Part shown: piece after piece, positions 9,442 to 20,011 of the stretch
How the letters are laid out: each line of letters begins with the position of its first letter
Numbering within the stretch: position 1 is the stretch's first letter
NCBI GenBank assembly: GCA_004011035.1
Contig: CP025734.1
Coordinates: 2,378,001-2,442,000, forward strand
Direction of reading: 5' to 3'
From: Bdellovibrio sp. qaytius
GTDB lineage: Bacteria; Bdellovibrionota; Bdellovibrionia; Bdellovibrionales; Bdellovibrionaceae
DNA length: 64,000 nucleotides
The notes under the pieces: generated by a model
Databases searched by the model: none
What the model saw: only the letters and a program-made list of their open reading frames with translations
Told to the model about the DNA's origin: nothing
Position numbers and translations under genes: made by a program

Positions 9442-12400
9442 TTATTTCTTCTCTGATAAGGCTTTTTCAATGCGGTCTAAACGTTTTTTCAACTCTGCGT
9501 TTTCTTTTTCAGTTTTTTCAACACGTGATTTTAACGCCGCATTTTCTTGTTCGACAGAAGAAATCTGACGTTGTTGTTTTACACTACGGTCAAATAGCTC
9601 AGCGATGCGTTTATTAAATACTTTTAACGCTTCGATAATCGGCGCCACTAATTTATCGTAAGAAACTGATTTATAGCCAGAATCTTTATCTGTATAGACT
9701 ACTTCTGGATATGCTTTTTCTAATTCTTGCGCGATAAATCCGATTTGGTGTTTATCACCAAATTTAGCTTTATCTTTCCAATCGTATTGAACTGCATTTA
9801 ACGCTAGTAATTTTTCTATCGAGAATTCTAATGGTTGAACATTTTCTTTTAAACGAATATCAGAAGAAGATGTACAACCACCGCTCGTACAAACAATCGT
9901 ACCACCGAAACGTAATGCTGAACCACTGGCAATATTAATTGCACCACTCACGTCTAATGGATACGCCGGCAATGTCGTGCTGATTCCCACTTTACCGTTT
10001 GTCGCCGTACCTGATCCTGGAATTAATATAATACTACCACCACTTGCGCCACCACCATTACCATTACCTGCAGTAATAACAATAGCACCACCACTTGCGC
10101 CGCCAGCACTCGCACTACCTGCCGTGATATTCACAACGCCGCCCCATGAACCCACATTTTGCGCGTCACCGGCTTTTAGAGTGATTGAACTTCCATTCGT
10201 TGTTGATCCACCGTCAACATGAAAAACCCCTGCTGGCGCTGAGGTACCAACACCGACACGACCCGTAGATAAAATATTTAATGTGGCTGCGCCCATACCA
10301 ATCGCCACTGAACTTGTAGCTGCTGTTGTAATTCCAGAACCTAAGATAATGTTTGAGCCGCCATTATCAGGAACAGTGTTGTTAAAACCAAGCGCCATTT
10401 TATTTGTATAGGCTGAAGATTGACTTAACGTATTGCTAGCACCGAACACATAGTAATTTGTGTAACCCGCAGCTGAACCTGCAGACACGCGACCAACAGC
10501 ATTGTAATCACCGATCACACGAGCCGTAATATAAGAGTTATCCATGTAAGTTAATGAGTTCGAAGTACCCATTGTGTATGTTGAAACTGTGCTTAATGCA
10601 CCTAACGGCCCGTCATTGTCACTACCGATTTGTACATCTCCACCATTTGGTTGGATGTAAAGTGGATACGCTACAGAACTTGCGTTTGTATTTTGTGATT
10701 GTATCCAAGAAGTACCACTTGTTAATACACCCATTAATAAACCATAGTTCGTATCACTGTTTGTAATATAAAATTGCGTATTTGTACTTTGACCTTTTGT
10801 AGGCATAGAAGCAGATTGCGATCCACCAGTTACACTTAAACGTGCTTTCGGAGCTGTCGTATTAATACCAACGTTACCACTTGTTGATCCAGTTCCTAAA
10901 ATCGTAATCTTCGCTGTATTACTCACGCCGATTTGTAATGAGCCCGCAATCGTATTATTGATAAAACTACCGAACGTATAAGTACCAAACCCGCTCGCCG
11001 AGTTGTAAGCACCTGCGATATAAGAATCACTTCCACTAGTTAAAGTATTGCTCTTACCGAAGATATTAAAAATCGATGAAGCTGACGCCACATTGCTACG
11101 TCCTATTATCGTAGAATCAATACTCATATTATTTGTTGCATGGTAGACCGAGTTCGAGTTACCAAATAAATGAACTCCCATTAGACCAGTTCCGCCACTT
11201 AATGAATTCGAAGTACCAACGATGTAGTGAGTTCCAGTACTATTTCCAAATGTACTATTTCCAGTACCTAGGACTGCCGATCCGTTAACAAATAAAGCCA
11301 CATAATCTAAAGGAGTTGTTGATTTAACTGCTAATCCTGATGAAGTCACACGCGCTTGCTCCGTTGATGAAGCACCTAAGATTGTATAACCATACGTTGG
11401 CATAATTGATAAGTGGTCATTGTTAGTTTCAAAACCAACATAACCAGTTTTATCAGTTAAATCCGCATTGTGTGTGTAAAACTCTAACGAACCATCTTTT
11501 CTGTTTCCACCTGATGCTGAAGATTCAGTGATGATTGAAATAATTCCAGATTTATCATTTCCAGAATCTACTTGCTGACCATAAAATTCAAAATTACCTT
11601 CGTTAGTAATTTTCATTAACTGATTTCCATTAGTTACTGAAGTCGCATTACTTCCTTTTGCAATCCAGAAATCTCCGGTGCTATCCATATCGTTAATAAA
11701 GTTTATTGTATCAATCGCTGCAGCACCATTTTTCTTCATTTGCATACTCGGTACCGTAGCTGATTCAACAGACAATGTTCCAACTGGTGTAGATGTGCCG
11801 ATACCTACTTTACCAGTGGAGATAATAGTCATAGCCTGAGTATCGGCGTATGAACTTTGAGATGTTCTAAACGCTAAAGCTCCACCTAAACCTTTTTGAT
11901 CAATATAACTATACGTTCCTGAGGCTGCAGATCTTGCAAAAACTAAACTATTTATTCCTAGACTTGAATACAAACCGGATTGCATTCCAACTTGAATTGC
12001 ACCACTCACATTTAATGTAGATTCTGGAGTCCCTGTCGTTCCTATACCTACGCCACCACCGTTTGGTGCTAATAAAATATTACCTTTAGATGCATGAGTC
12101 GATGAATCGATCGTAATACTTCCACCTGATACGATCGAACCCGCAATGTACGGTGCAATCATTCCGCTTGTTGCCGTGATCGATGCACCTTGAATGTTTG
12201 ACGTCGTAATAATTGTTCCTGAAGAATAAATATTTCCGGCAACACCTAAGCCACCTTTAACAATTAATGCTCCTGTTGATGAATTTGTAGATGTCGTTGT
12301 CGATGACACAACAACTGAACCTGTTGGAACTAAGTTCATATTACCAGAAGAATTAATAATCGAAGCATTATCTATTGTGCCTGAAGTTGAACCCGCGGCA

Positions 12401-15400
12401 ATAACACGACGAACTCCACCACCATCAGTTAAATAAAATCCAGCGCCATCATATTCCATTGTGCCTGATTGCGGAGTTGTAGTTAATGTACCTGATACAA
12501 AACGCATAGCAGCGATCGTCGAAGTACCCGAAGCAATATGTAAACGTGCCGTTGGAGCAGACACACCAATACCAACGTTGCCACCCAGCGGATTTATAGC
12601 AAGCCCACCAGCAGTACTTGCACTGCTTCTCACTTGCATCCAAGCTGACCATGGACTTGACGTTGCAGCGCCACCAAACGCAATGTCTTGCAGGCCTCCA
12701 TTAATAATCACTGTCGCAGAACTTCCGTAAGTTAATGACGGATCAACATTAGCACCACCAGAAACATGCAGAAGTGAACTCGGAGTTGTTATTCCTATAC
12801 CTACGTTACCGTTATTTGAAATATTCATGCGCTCTTGATATGCGCCACCAGTTCTTGTTCTAAAAATTAATGAACCTAAATTATTATTCGCAGCCGTCAT
12901 CATAAATGCACTACGATAAGCAACGGTTGAATAACTTGTACCAAACACCGACATACCACCAAAATAAGATGAACCTTCGTAAGCATTCCATTCACCGTAA
13001 GCTGTTGCATCAGTCCACGACGTGCGAACAATTGAACGACTCACACCCGCAGCTGCATAGAGATGCAATAATTCAGCGGGGGCAGAAGTTCCAATACCTA
13101 AGCGGTTACCCACATAGACGTCACCAATGGCAGTGATTGAAGCGGCTTGAATATTATTCGAAGTAATAATTGTGCCTGAAGAATAAATGTTTCCAGCCAC
13201 ACCGACGCCGCCATTAACAATCAGCGCACCGGTTTGTGAATTTGTTGAAGCTGTTGTCGAAGATACAACAACAGATCCCGATGGAGTCATCGTGATATTA
13301 GCTGTAGAATTTAAATTGCTCGCATCAAAAGTACCTGAACTTGAAGCTGTCGCGATCATGCGACGAGAATTTGTTCCGTCTGTAAAATATAAATTAAAGC
13401 CATCATACTCAACCGAGCCTGATTGCGCCGACGTTGTTAACGTACCACTTACGAATTTTAACGGAGCATACGTTGCAGTGCCTGATCCAACATGTAATTT
13501 TGCTGTCGGAGTATTAAAACCGATCGCCACGTTACCCGTCGATACTTGCAACGCCATCACAGTGCTCACACCCATCATACCCGTAAAACGAAGATCTACC
13601 GCTGAAGCCGCACCGAAGCTTGCACCTGATTGAATATAGTTTAATCCGTTTTGACTCAACAAGCGCATCGCTGACGAAGTTGCGCCCGTATTTTCTAATC
13701 TAATATCTGGAGTTGTTGCATCGGCGATATGTAATTGACCCGATGGATTACTCGTACCCAGACCTACATTTCCTGAGCCGTTAATAATCATTGGTGTCGA
13801 CTGATACACACCCGACGAGTTAAATAAATTCCATTCAAAACCACCGGCACCGCTACCTGAATGATTCATGAAATTAGTTTTTCCGCCGCCATTGTTTATG
13901 TTCCAACCAATGTACGAACCTTGAACTGGCAGCGTTTCAGAGGCAATCGTTGTTGCGGAAGCTGTGACTCGTCCAGTAAATAAACCAGCGCCACTGACGT
14001 GAAATTTTGTCGCCGCCGCGCCTACTAGACCGATTCCGACATTACCGACACTATCAATGCGCATTCTTTCAGTGCGAGTTGATACGCCCGTTTTAAATGA
14101 GATATCCATTGCTAATGAGCCAGAAGCCACTGTTCCTGAAGTCACAAAGTCGACTGATCCCGAATTTGCAAAAGCATTTCCGTCATAACCAGAACCCAAG
14201 AAAGAAGCTACAGTATCACCTGATACTAATGCCGTTGGGCTGACTAAAGTGCCTCTAGATTTTCTACCCATAAATACAGGACGATTTCCCGCAGTATTCG
14301 TAGCACCCGCAAGAAGTAAATCTTGCGAACCTGAAAGTGCCGAATCACTAAATGCGCTTATCAATGGTATGCCCGAAGTATTAATCCACTGTGAATAATC
14401 TGGTTGAGTTGATCCACTCGCTACAATTGAAAGCGGTGAAGATGCACCGCTTGTACCGATTCCAATTTTATTCGTGATGATCGTGCCAGAAGAATTAATA
14501 TTACCAGCGATACCCATTCCGCCTTTAACAATTAATGAACCTGTTTGTGAATTTGTAGAAGCTGTCGTACTAGATACAACGACTGATCCCACTGGAACTA
14601 AATTTATATTTCCAGTCGAATTAATAATATTAGCATTATCAATCGAACCCGATGCTGCGGCCATCGCTAATGAACGGCGAATTCCAGCTCCGTCAGTTAA
14701 ATATAAGCCAAATCCATCATACTCAACTGATCCTGATTGTGGCGAAGCCAATAGAGCACCACTTGTAAATTTCAATGGAGCTATTGAAGTTGTACCTGCA
14801 GCTAATTGTAATTTTGCTGCCGGCGACATTACACCAATACCCACTTGTCCCATGAATACGTTATTTGCAGTCGTTCCTTCAGAAAAAATATTATACGTCG
14901 AAGAAATACCTATGGTTGATTGATCATGAATATACAATCCATAGTTATTATAAATAGGCCCACCGGCCGTCTCGATTCTAACACCATAAGCATTCACTAT
15001 CGGAGTGGTACCTAAATTGAGTGTTGTAAACTCACCAGCCATACTATAGGTCACGCTACCTGCCGCTACATAAGCATGTCCTTCAATACCACGAAGATTA
15101 TAAACCGTGCCCGAAGTGTTCGCCAAACCCAATCCACCTACGCCAGCAAGATCAGTTATATCTCCTGCACCGCGATGCTCTGCCACGCCTTCATAGGCGT
15201 AAACCAAACTATAACTAGCTGGATTACTGGCCTGAGTTTGCACAAAACTAAGATTACCGAAAGCAGCATTGTTAGTTCCAGTTACCGGATTTAATTTTAA
15301 CGACGAACCAGAGCCCATCGAATACTCAGAGGCCATGTCAGTCATAGTTTCTTGAATAAATAAAGGCGATTTATAAGTCGCATTTGCACCAAGCACACCA

Positions 15401-18165
15401 CCAAAATCAAAAGTTCCGCTTGCAGCCTGACTACCAATGAGTGTGCGTCCCAAGACACGAGCCGTTCCTGAAACATCTAATTTATAACTCGGTGCTGTCG
15501 TACCGACACCCACTGCACCAGCTGTGTAATTAATTGTGGTGCCTGATGTATTCCATTGCGTCGATGCACTTGCCGATGCGGGTGTATAACCTAACGCCGT
15601 CGTTACATCACTTAACGCGATTTGTGCTCCGCTGATCACGCGGCCTTTGCCATCGACAGTTACTTTTGTATATTGTGTGCCACTTGTTACATTGGCCTGA
15701 TTTGGCAGACGAGCATCAGCTAATGTACCTGTTGCAGATGCTGAACCTAAATCTACACTTGAAGCTGTTGCAAAACTTCCTAAACCTAAATTCGTGCGCG
15801 CTGATGCACTTGATGATAAATCAGATAAATTATTTGTTTTAACTACATAGTTACCCGCTGCAGTCGCACTCGCAGGAACATAACCAAGAACTTCTGCGAT
15901 CGATGCCGCAGAAGATGTTACTTTATTTGAAACTGTTGTTGATAATGCAGATACAGTTGCAGAGTTCGCAGCTGTATAACCTAATACTTCCGCGATTGAT
16001 GCAGCTGATGATGTTACTTTATTCGAAACTGTTGTTGATAACGCTGATACAGTTGCAGAGTTCGCCGCTGTATAACCTAACACTTCTGCTACCGATGCAG
16101 CACTTGAAGTAATTTTATTATTAAATAATAAATAATCTGCATTAGAAATCACGCCCGCTATTGTTGTACCCACAGATGCGAACGGAAAATTAAATGTGTG
16201 AACTGAACCCACAGATGAAACATTTGGAGTTGTTCCTAAAGAACCAAACGCAAAAGTTTGTGAACCTGAAGCTAAACCATTAATAGCTAAAATACCTGCG
16301 CCTGAAACACCGAAAGCAGCCCATGAAGTGCCATTACAATATTCTACAACACCCGAATTATATCTTAATGTACCTGCAAAAGTTGAATCACACGTTGCTG
16401 CCTCAAGACCAATACGAATACCACCAGAAACATCTAATTTAGTAACCGGAGTTGAAATACCAATCCCCACATTACCTGCTAAATAATTAATTGTAGTTCC
16501 AGAAGTTGACCACTGAGATGAGGTCACTGCAGCCATCGAAGCTGACAAACCAGAAACAGTATTCGACAAGCTATTCACACTTGATGAAACTGCATTAGCT
16601 GTCGTCAAAGCTGAATTTGCAGTTGCAGAAACCGCAGCAATGTTACCAGCGACTGTAGTCATCGAAGCAGATAAGCCCGCAACAGTATTTGATACCGTAT
16701 TTAAATTTGAATTTGTAGTTGCTAATGATGACGCTAATCCATTCACAGTTGATGAAACTGCGTTAGCCGTTGTTAATGCAGTATTTGCTGTAGCAGAAAC
16801 TGCAGAAATTTCTGCAGTCAGCGCTGTCACACTCACGGCATCAGCCGGAGTATAACCTAAAGCCGTAATCACAGCGGCACTTGTTGCATTTAACTTATTA
16901 TTAAAAGTTGAATAATCATTAAAAGATAATAAACCCGCCGTTACACCCGCAGAAGCTGCATACGGAATATTAAAACTATGCACTCCGTTTACAGTGGCAA
17001 TGGCAGGAGCTAAACCAGTAATTCCAAAAACAAATGATTGTGTCGCAGAAACTGATCCATTTACATTTGTGATACCAGCACCAGCTACACCAAACGGACT
17101 CCACGTAGTTCCATTACAATATTCAACATTACTTGCGTTATAGCGTAATGTTCCCGCTAAGGCCGGAGCACACGTTGCTGATTCAACGCCGATTCTTAAA
17201 CCACCCGACACATCAAAAGTTGTCGCCGGAGTAGTGGTACCAATACCCACACGACCCGTTAAATAATTAATTGTCGTACCAGATGTTGTCCACTGCGATG
17301 AAGTGATCGCTGCCATTGAAGCTGATAATCCTGAAACCGTTGAAGATAAACTTGTTACAGACGCAGATAAACTTGAAACCGTCGATGAAACTGTAAATAA
17401 ATTTGAACTCACTGTAGATACTGAAGATGAAACCGCAGTCACCGCAGAATTAGTTGAAGTTAACGATGAAGAAATCGCCGTAATACTTGCGCCATCTGCA
17501 GGTGTATAACCTAAAGCAGAAATCACAGAACCCGAAGTTACACTTCCGCCGCCGCCGCTGCCAACAGCAAGACAAGAAAATGTCGAACCATTGTAATGAA
17601 TCGCTTCACTTGCACCACATGATGATGGCAGCGAAGAAAATTTCACATAAGCTGAACTACTCACGCCACCTAATTTTTCAGCGTCTGTTGCAAACATTGA
17701 ATACGGAACAGCATTGATACTCATCGCTGGGAGTGTCTGCCACCCAACACCATCATGAAATTGCATCACAACTTTGCGCGTGTCTCCAGAAGCTGATGGA
17801 GTATAAACTCCACCCGCTTGACAAGATAAGTTCGAAGTCATGTTTGAAAAAACTTGTTCAAAAGTCGTTGCTGATACTGGGTAAGTTTTAACTCCTGTAC
17901 CTAGTGAGAACGAAACTAATCCACCCGTTGAAGACATATCAACGGCCGAATAAGTTTCAGCATATAAAATACAACTTCCTGCAGGATTCAAAACTGTAAA
18001 TTTAAAATTTACGTTATTTGAAATTAAAGGTAAGCCATCAGGTTTAATAATTTTTGCTTGATAAGTTGTGAATGCTGGGCCCGCAAAAGCAGATATTGCG
18101 TTTACTAATGTAAACACAAAAATGAAAATAAGATTTTCAGTTTTCAACCAACGTGAGTATTTCAC
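9442..18165 (-). CDS. Giant secreted mosaic fibre protein C with S74 intramolecular chaperone
   Basis: 2907 residues from a GTG start; signal peptide to about residue 28. The shared N-terminal domain follows (TTYQAKIIKPDG, CILYAETYSA, MSINAVPYSMFATDAEKLGG). Then come coiled-coil runs (SSLSASVTSLSSTVSGLSAS), LGYTPA repeats (about residues 680-765), cysteine-pair units (VEYCNGTTW), many VGIGTxxPxxxLxVSGG units, and three ~115-residue cassettes. The C-terminal ~145 residues are a peptidase S74 / endosialidase chaperone domain (SDIRLKENVQPL, HQIGFIAQELEKAYPEV) followed by a Lys/Glu-rich coiled coil. In this family the domain drives trimer folding and then cleaves itself off before the Ser of the SD motif, so the mature fibre probably ends near residue 2765. 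Adhesive role inferred. Confidence 0.88.
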   Translation of the reverse strand: MKYSRWLKTENLIFIFVFTLVNAISAFAGPAFTTYQAKIIKPDGLPLISNNVNFKFTVLNPAGSCILYAETYSAVDMSSTGGLVSFSLGTGVKTYPVSATTFEQVFSNMTSNLSCQAGGVYTPSASGDTRKVVMQFHDGVGWQTLPAMSINAVPYSMFATDAEKLGGVSSSAYVKFSSLPSSCGASEAIHYNGSTFSCLAVGSGGGGSVTSGSVISALGYTPADGASITAISSSLTSTNSAVTAVSSSVSTVSSNLFTVSSTVSSLSASVTSLSSTVSGLSASMAAITSSQWTTSGTTINYLTGRVGIGTTTPATTFDVSGGLRIGVESATCAPALAGTLRYNASNVEYCNGTTWSPFGVAGAGITNVNGSVSATQSFVFGITGLAPAIATVNGVHSFNIPYAASAGVTAGLLSFNDYSTFNNKLNATSAAVITALGYTPADAVSVTALTAEISAVSATANTALTTANAVSSTVNGLASSLATTNSNLNTVSNTVAGLSASMTTVAGNIAAVSATANSALTTANAVSSSVNSLSNTVSGLSASMAAVTSSQWSTSGTTINYLAGNVGIGISTPVTKLDVSGGIRIGLEAATCDSTFAGTLRYNSGVVEYCNGTSWAAFGVSGAGILAINGLASGSQTFAFGSLGTTPNVSSVGSVHTFNFPFASVGTTIAGVISNADYLLFNNKITSSAASVAEVLGYTAANSATVSALSTTVSNKVTSSAASIAEVLGYTAANSATVSALSTTVSNKVTSSAASIAEVLGYVPASATAAGNYVVKTNNLSDLSSSASARTNLGLGSFATASSVDLGSASATGTLADARLPNQANVTSGTQYTKVTVDGKGRVISGAQIALSDVTTALGYTPASASASTQWNTSGTTINYTAGAVGVGTTAPSYKLDVSGTARVLGRTLIGSQAASGTFDFGGVLGANATYKSPLFIQETMTDMASEYSMGSGSSLKLNPVTGTNNAAFGNLSFVQTQASNPASYSLVYAYEGVAEHRGAGDITDLAGVGGLGLANTSGTVYNLRGIEGHAYVAAGSVTYSMAGEFTTLNLGTTPIVNAYGVRIETAGGPIYNNYGLYIHDQSTIGISSTYNIFSEGTTANNVFMGQVGIGVMSPAAKLQLAAGTTSIAPLKFTSGALLASPQSGSVEYDGFGLYLTDGAGIRRSLAMAAASGSIDNANIINSTGNINLVPVGSVVVSSTTASTNSQTGSLIVKGGMGIAGNINSSGTIITNKIGIGTSGASSPLSIVASGSTQPDYSQWINTSGIPLISAFSDSALSGSQDLLLAGATNTAGNRPVFMGRKSRGTLVSPTALVSGDTVASFLGSGYDGNAFANSGSVDFVTSGTVASGSLAMDISFKTGVSTRTERMRIDSVGNVGIGLVGAAATKFHVSGAGLFTGRVTASATTIASETLPVQGSYIGWNINNGGGKTNFMNHSGSGAGGFEWNLFNSSGVYQSTPMIINGSGNVGLGTSNPSGQLHIADATTPDIRLENTGATSSAMRLLSQNGLNYIQSGASFGAASAVDLRFTGMMGVSTVMALQVSTGNVAIGFNTPTAKLHVGSGTATYAPLKFVSGTLTTSAQSGSVEYDGFNLYFTDGTNSRRMIATASSSGTFDASNLNSTANITMTPSGSVVVSSTTASTNSQTGALIVNGGVGVAGNIYSSGTIITSNNIQAASITAIGDVYVGNRLGIGTSAPAELLHLYAAAGVSRSIVRTSWTDATAYGEWNAYEGSSYFGGMSVFGTSYSTVAYRSAFMMTAANNNLGSLIFRTRTGGAYQERMNISNNGNVGIGITTPSSLLHVSGGANVDPSLTYGSSATVIINGGLQDIAFGGAATSSPWSAWMQVRSSASTAGGLAINPLGGNVGIGVSAPTARLHIASGTSTIAAMRFVSGTLTTTPQSGTMEYDGAGFYLTDGGGVRRVIAAGSTSGTIDNASIINSSGNMNLVPTGSVVVSSTTTSTNSSTGALIVKGGLGVAGNIYSSGTIITTSNIQGASITATSGMIAPYIAGSIVSGGSITIDSSTHASKGNILLAPNGGGVGIGTTGTPESTLNVSGAIQVGMQSGLYSSLGINSLVFARSAASGTYSYIDQKGLGGALAFRTSQSSYADTQAMTIISTGKVGIGTSTPVGTLSVESATVPSMQMKKNGAAAIDTINFINDMDSTGDFWIAKGSNATSVTNGNQLMKITNEGNFEFYGQQVDSGNDKSGIISIITESSASGGNRKDGSLEFYTHNADLTDKTGYVGFETNNDHLSIMPTYGYTILGASSTEQARVTSSGLAVKSTTPLDYVALFVNGSAVLGTGNSTFGNSTGTHYIVGTSNSLSGGTGLMGVHLFGNSNSVYHATNNMSIDSTIIGRSNVASASSIFNIFGKSNTLTSGSDSYIAGAYNSASGFGTYTFGSFINNTIAGSLQIGVSNTAKITILGTGSTSGNVGINTTAPKARLSVTGGSQSASMPTKGQSTNTQFYITNSDTNYGLLMGVLTSGTSWIQSQNTNASSVAYPLYIQPNGGDVQIGSDNDGPLGALSTVSTYTMGTSNSLTYMDNSYITARVIGDYNAVGRVSAGSAAGYTNYYVFGASNTLSQSSAYTNKMALGFNNTVPDNGGSNIILGSGITTAATSSVAIGMGAATLNILSTGRVGVGTSAPAGVFHVDGGSTTNGSSITLKAGDAQNVGSWGGVVNITAGSASAGGASGGAIVITAGNGNGGGASGGSIILIPGSGTATNGKVGISTTLPAYPLDVSGAINIASGSALRFGGTIVCTSGGCTSSSDIRLKENVQPLEFSIEKLLALNAVQYDWKDKAKFGDKHQIGFIAQELEKAYPEVVYTDKDSGYKSVSYDKLVAPIIEALKVFNKRIAELFDRSVKQQRQISSVEQENAALKSRVEKTEKENAELKKRLDRIEKALSEKK
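12206..14820 (-). repeat. Three copies of a ~345-bp coding cassette in fibre C
   Basis: Copies lie at about 12206-12550, 13164-13506 and 14474-14820. Each encodes in order: APLKFVSGTL, QSGSVEYDG, LYLTDG, NLVPTGSVVVSSTT, TNSQTGALIVKGG and GNIYSSGTIIT. Unrelated fibre modules separate them, so this is a dispersed intragenic repeat. It appears to define a repeated structural domain of the shaft. Confidence 0.8.
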
Positions 18166-18172
18166 GTTTTAT

Positions 18173-18200
18173 TTATCGGCCTAAGTTATTGTTTTCTAGA
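18173..18200 (-). promoter_or_regulatory. Possible sigma-28-like promoter of fibre C (weak -35)
   Basis: The minus strand carries GCCGATAA (18173-18180), an exact match to the sigma-28 -10 element, 7 bases before the GTG start. The upstream region (TCTAGAAA, N12) fits the -35 element poorly. An exact 8-mer is expected a few times by chance in 64 kb. It is listed because the geometry repeats that of fibre B. Confidence 0.35.
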
Positions 18201-18297
18201 GGTATTTCGCAGCAAAATCTCACACTGAGACACTTATTGTAGAAATTGATTTAAACGTTTCTGAAATCAAAATTTCGAGTCCAGTAACCAGTCAATT

Positions 18298-18318
18298 GTA
18301 TCAGGGTGATACTTTTTT
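18298..18318. promoter_or_regulatory. Inverted repeat GTATCA-N3-TGATAC upstream of fibre C, with T6
   Basis: A perfect 6-base inverted repeat around GGG, followed on the plus strand by TTTTTT. It lies about 130 bases upstream of fibre C. It could be an operator or a weak terminator against antisense transcription. No plus-strand gene precedes it. Confidence 0.35.
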
Positions 18319-18358
18319 ATTTGGAAATTAACATTTGAGTAAACAGAACTACGTACAA

Positions 18359-18390
18359 ATAAAAAAAGCCGGTTTTAAAACCGGCTTTCC
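18359..18390 (-). terminator. Rho-independent terminator of the subtilase gene
   Basis: A perfect 24-base palindrome, AAAGCCGGTTTT / AAAACCGGCTTT (18365-18388), followed on the minus strand by a T-run at 18364-18361 continuing into ATTTG. It starts about 30 bases past the subtilase stop codon and separates that gene from fibre C. Confidence 0.9.
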
Positions 18391-18418
18391 TTAAATACTA
18401 TTTTTTAATTCAGTATTA

Positions 18419-19954
18419 TTATTTACACCATGGTAGGTCAGGCATAATTTGGCACATGATTTGGCACATACCTGGATCAAGTGGACATTGACCTGGATCA
18501 GGTTGTCCTGGTTGGCCCGGTTGACCTGGATCAGATGATTGAGCTTTTCCAACATTGATATCTAAAGAAGAAACCGCGTTACCTGCAGCATCAGTACCTT
18601 TAACAGTTACTGTACCAGCAGCTTTTGCAGTTAATAAACCTTCTGGAGTAATTGTTGCGATATTTGAATCAGAAGATTCGAAACGTACAACACCAGAAGC
18701 ATTTTTCATTGCGAATTGTTGAGTAGCATCAACAGCTAAAGTTGCTGCAGCTGGAACAATCCATGCTTTTTTATCTAATAATGCAGTTACAGAAGCTAAA
18801 GCATCGATACGGCAGTTACATGCAGTTTCGATATTTACTTTCGCGCCAGTAGTTTGTAATAAAGAACGAATCTCAGCTCCAGATAAAGTAGCATCTTGAG
18901 CTTTCAAGAAAGCAACTAAACCAGCAACAAGTGGAGTTGCCATAGAAGTTCCAGATAAGTTTCCGTATTTGTTACCAGGTAATGTCGACATGATCGCATC
19001 ACCAGGAGAAGCTAACGAAACCATCGCTTTACCGTAGTTAGACCAGTATGGTTTTGTATCGCCAGAGTTCGAAGCTGCAACCGCGATCATATTCGCAGTG
19101 TTAGCATTCGTTGGGTACATATCAACTGTGTCATTATTTTTACCATCATTTGCAGCTGCTGCTACGAAGATGATACCAGCTGCATCCGCACGTTTAACCG
19201 CTTCAACAAGTGGTTGTGCTTCAGCTGCAGGAACCGCCGCACCCCAAGATGCAGAGATAACTTGAACTTTATGTTCAATAGCGTAATCGATTGCTTTGAT
19301 ACCGTTGTCTAAATCTCCAGAACCGTCTGCACCTAAGAAACGGATTGGCATGATAGAAACTTCAGGAGAAATACCTTGAACGCCACCATCAACTAAACCA
19401 GTTGCACCGATGATACCAGAACAGTGAGTTCCGTGACCTGGATTTTGCGAACCAACTTCATCCATTGGATTAGCATCGTTATCATGAAAGTCATAACCAG
19501 CAACCATATTCGGAGCTAAAGCACCGTGAGTGTAGTCAGCACCAGTATCGATAACTGCTAGTAAAACTTTGCGGCTACCTTTGTTACCAGCTTTTGCCCA
19601 AGCAGCTTGAGCATTAATTTTTGTTAAAGCGTATTGCTCTTTAAGAGCAGTTACATCAACTGGAGCATTGAATGCTTTGATTTTGAAATTTGGTACTACG
19701 TACTCAACATTTGGATCTTTTAAGATAGAAGCTAATACACGAACTTTTTGAAATTCGTTGATGCTTACTTTTAAAAGTTTACCTGGTTTGTGCATTGATC
19801 TTACTTCAAGACCATTTGATTCGTTTTGCATGAACACGATATTGTTCACAGCTTTTTCATTTTTATACTTTACTAGGTACTCGCCAGCATTAGCTGATAA
19901 AGTTACTCCTAATGAAGCTGCTAACAACAATAATGCTGATAGTTTTGTTCTCAT
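18419..19954 (-). CDS. Secreted subtilisin-like serine protease (S8) with Ig-like C-terminal domain
   Basis: 511 residues from ATG 19954, chosen because AAGGAGAGGG lies just upstream and MRTKLSALLLLAASLGVTLSANA is a clean signal peptide; the longer reading adds 16 residues without one. A propeptide-like segment (about 24-115) precedes the catalytic domain. Triad motifs: VIDTGADYTHG (Asp ~135), GHGTHCSG (His ~173) and GTSMATP (Ser ~334). A BIG2-type Ig-like domain follows (about 405-475), then a Pro/Gly linker (PGQPGQPDPGQ) and a short tail with four cysteines. It has its own terminator. It probably digests protein outside the cell or in prey; the target is unknown. Confidence 0.92.
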   Translation of the reverse strand: MRTKLSALLLLAASLGVTLSANAGEYLVKYKNEKAVNNIVFMQNESNGLEVRSMHKPGKLLKVSINEFQKVRVLASILKDPNVEYVVPNFKIKAFNAPVDVTALKEQYALTKINAQAAWAKAGNKGSRKVLLAVIDTGADYTHGALAPNMVAGYDFHDNDANPMDEVGSQNPGHGTHCSGIIGATGLVDGGVQGISPEVSIMPIRFLGADGSGDLDNGIKAIDYAIEHKVQVISASWGAAVPAAEAQPLVEAVKRADAAGIIFVAAAANDGKNNDTVDMYPTNANTANMIAVAASNSGDTKPYWSNYGKAMVSLASPGDAIMSTLPGNKYGNLSGTSMATPLVAGLVAFLKAQDATLSGAEIRSLLQTTGAKVNIETACNCRIDALASVTALLDKKAWIVPAAATLAVDATQQFAMKNASGVVRFESSDSNIATITPEGLLTAKAAGTVTVKGTDAAGNAVSSLDINVGKAQSSDPGQPGQPGQPDPGQCPLDPGMCQIMCQIMPDLPWCK

Positions 19955-19994
19955 TTCCCTCTCCTTGGTGAAATATTTTTGAGCAAATATATAA

Positions 19995-20011
19995 GGTTCC
20001 AACTTGGAACC
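19995..20011. promoter_or_regulatory. 17-bp perfect palindrome between subtilase and uppP
   Basis: GGTTCCAA-C-TTGGAACC is a perfect 8+1+8 inverted repeat in the divergent region, ~40 bases upstream of the subtilase start. A TATATA on the minus strand (19988-19993) follows directly and could be a -10 element. A T6 run follows on the plus strand, so a terminator-like hairpin is also possible. An operator for the protease gene is the favoured reading. Confidence 0.4.

Noticed and set aside
832-18000. Many plus-strand reading frames of 60-150 codons opposite the fibre genes
   Set aside because: They are shadows caused by biased Ala/Ser/Thr/Val codon use in the repeats; no ribosome sites, and they repeat wherever the sense repeats do.
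1-18165. Prophage tail-fibre region
   Set aside because: Modules look phage-like, but signal peptides, cysteines and the absence of any capsid, terminase, integrase or tail gene argue for host surface fibres.
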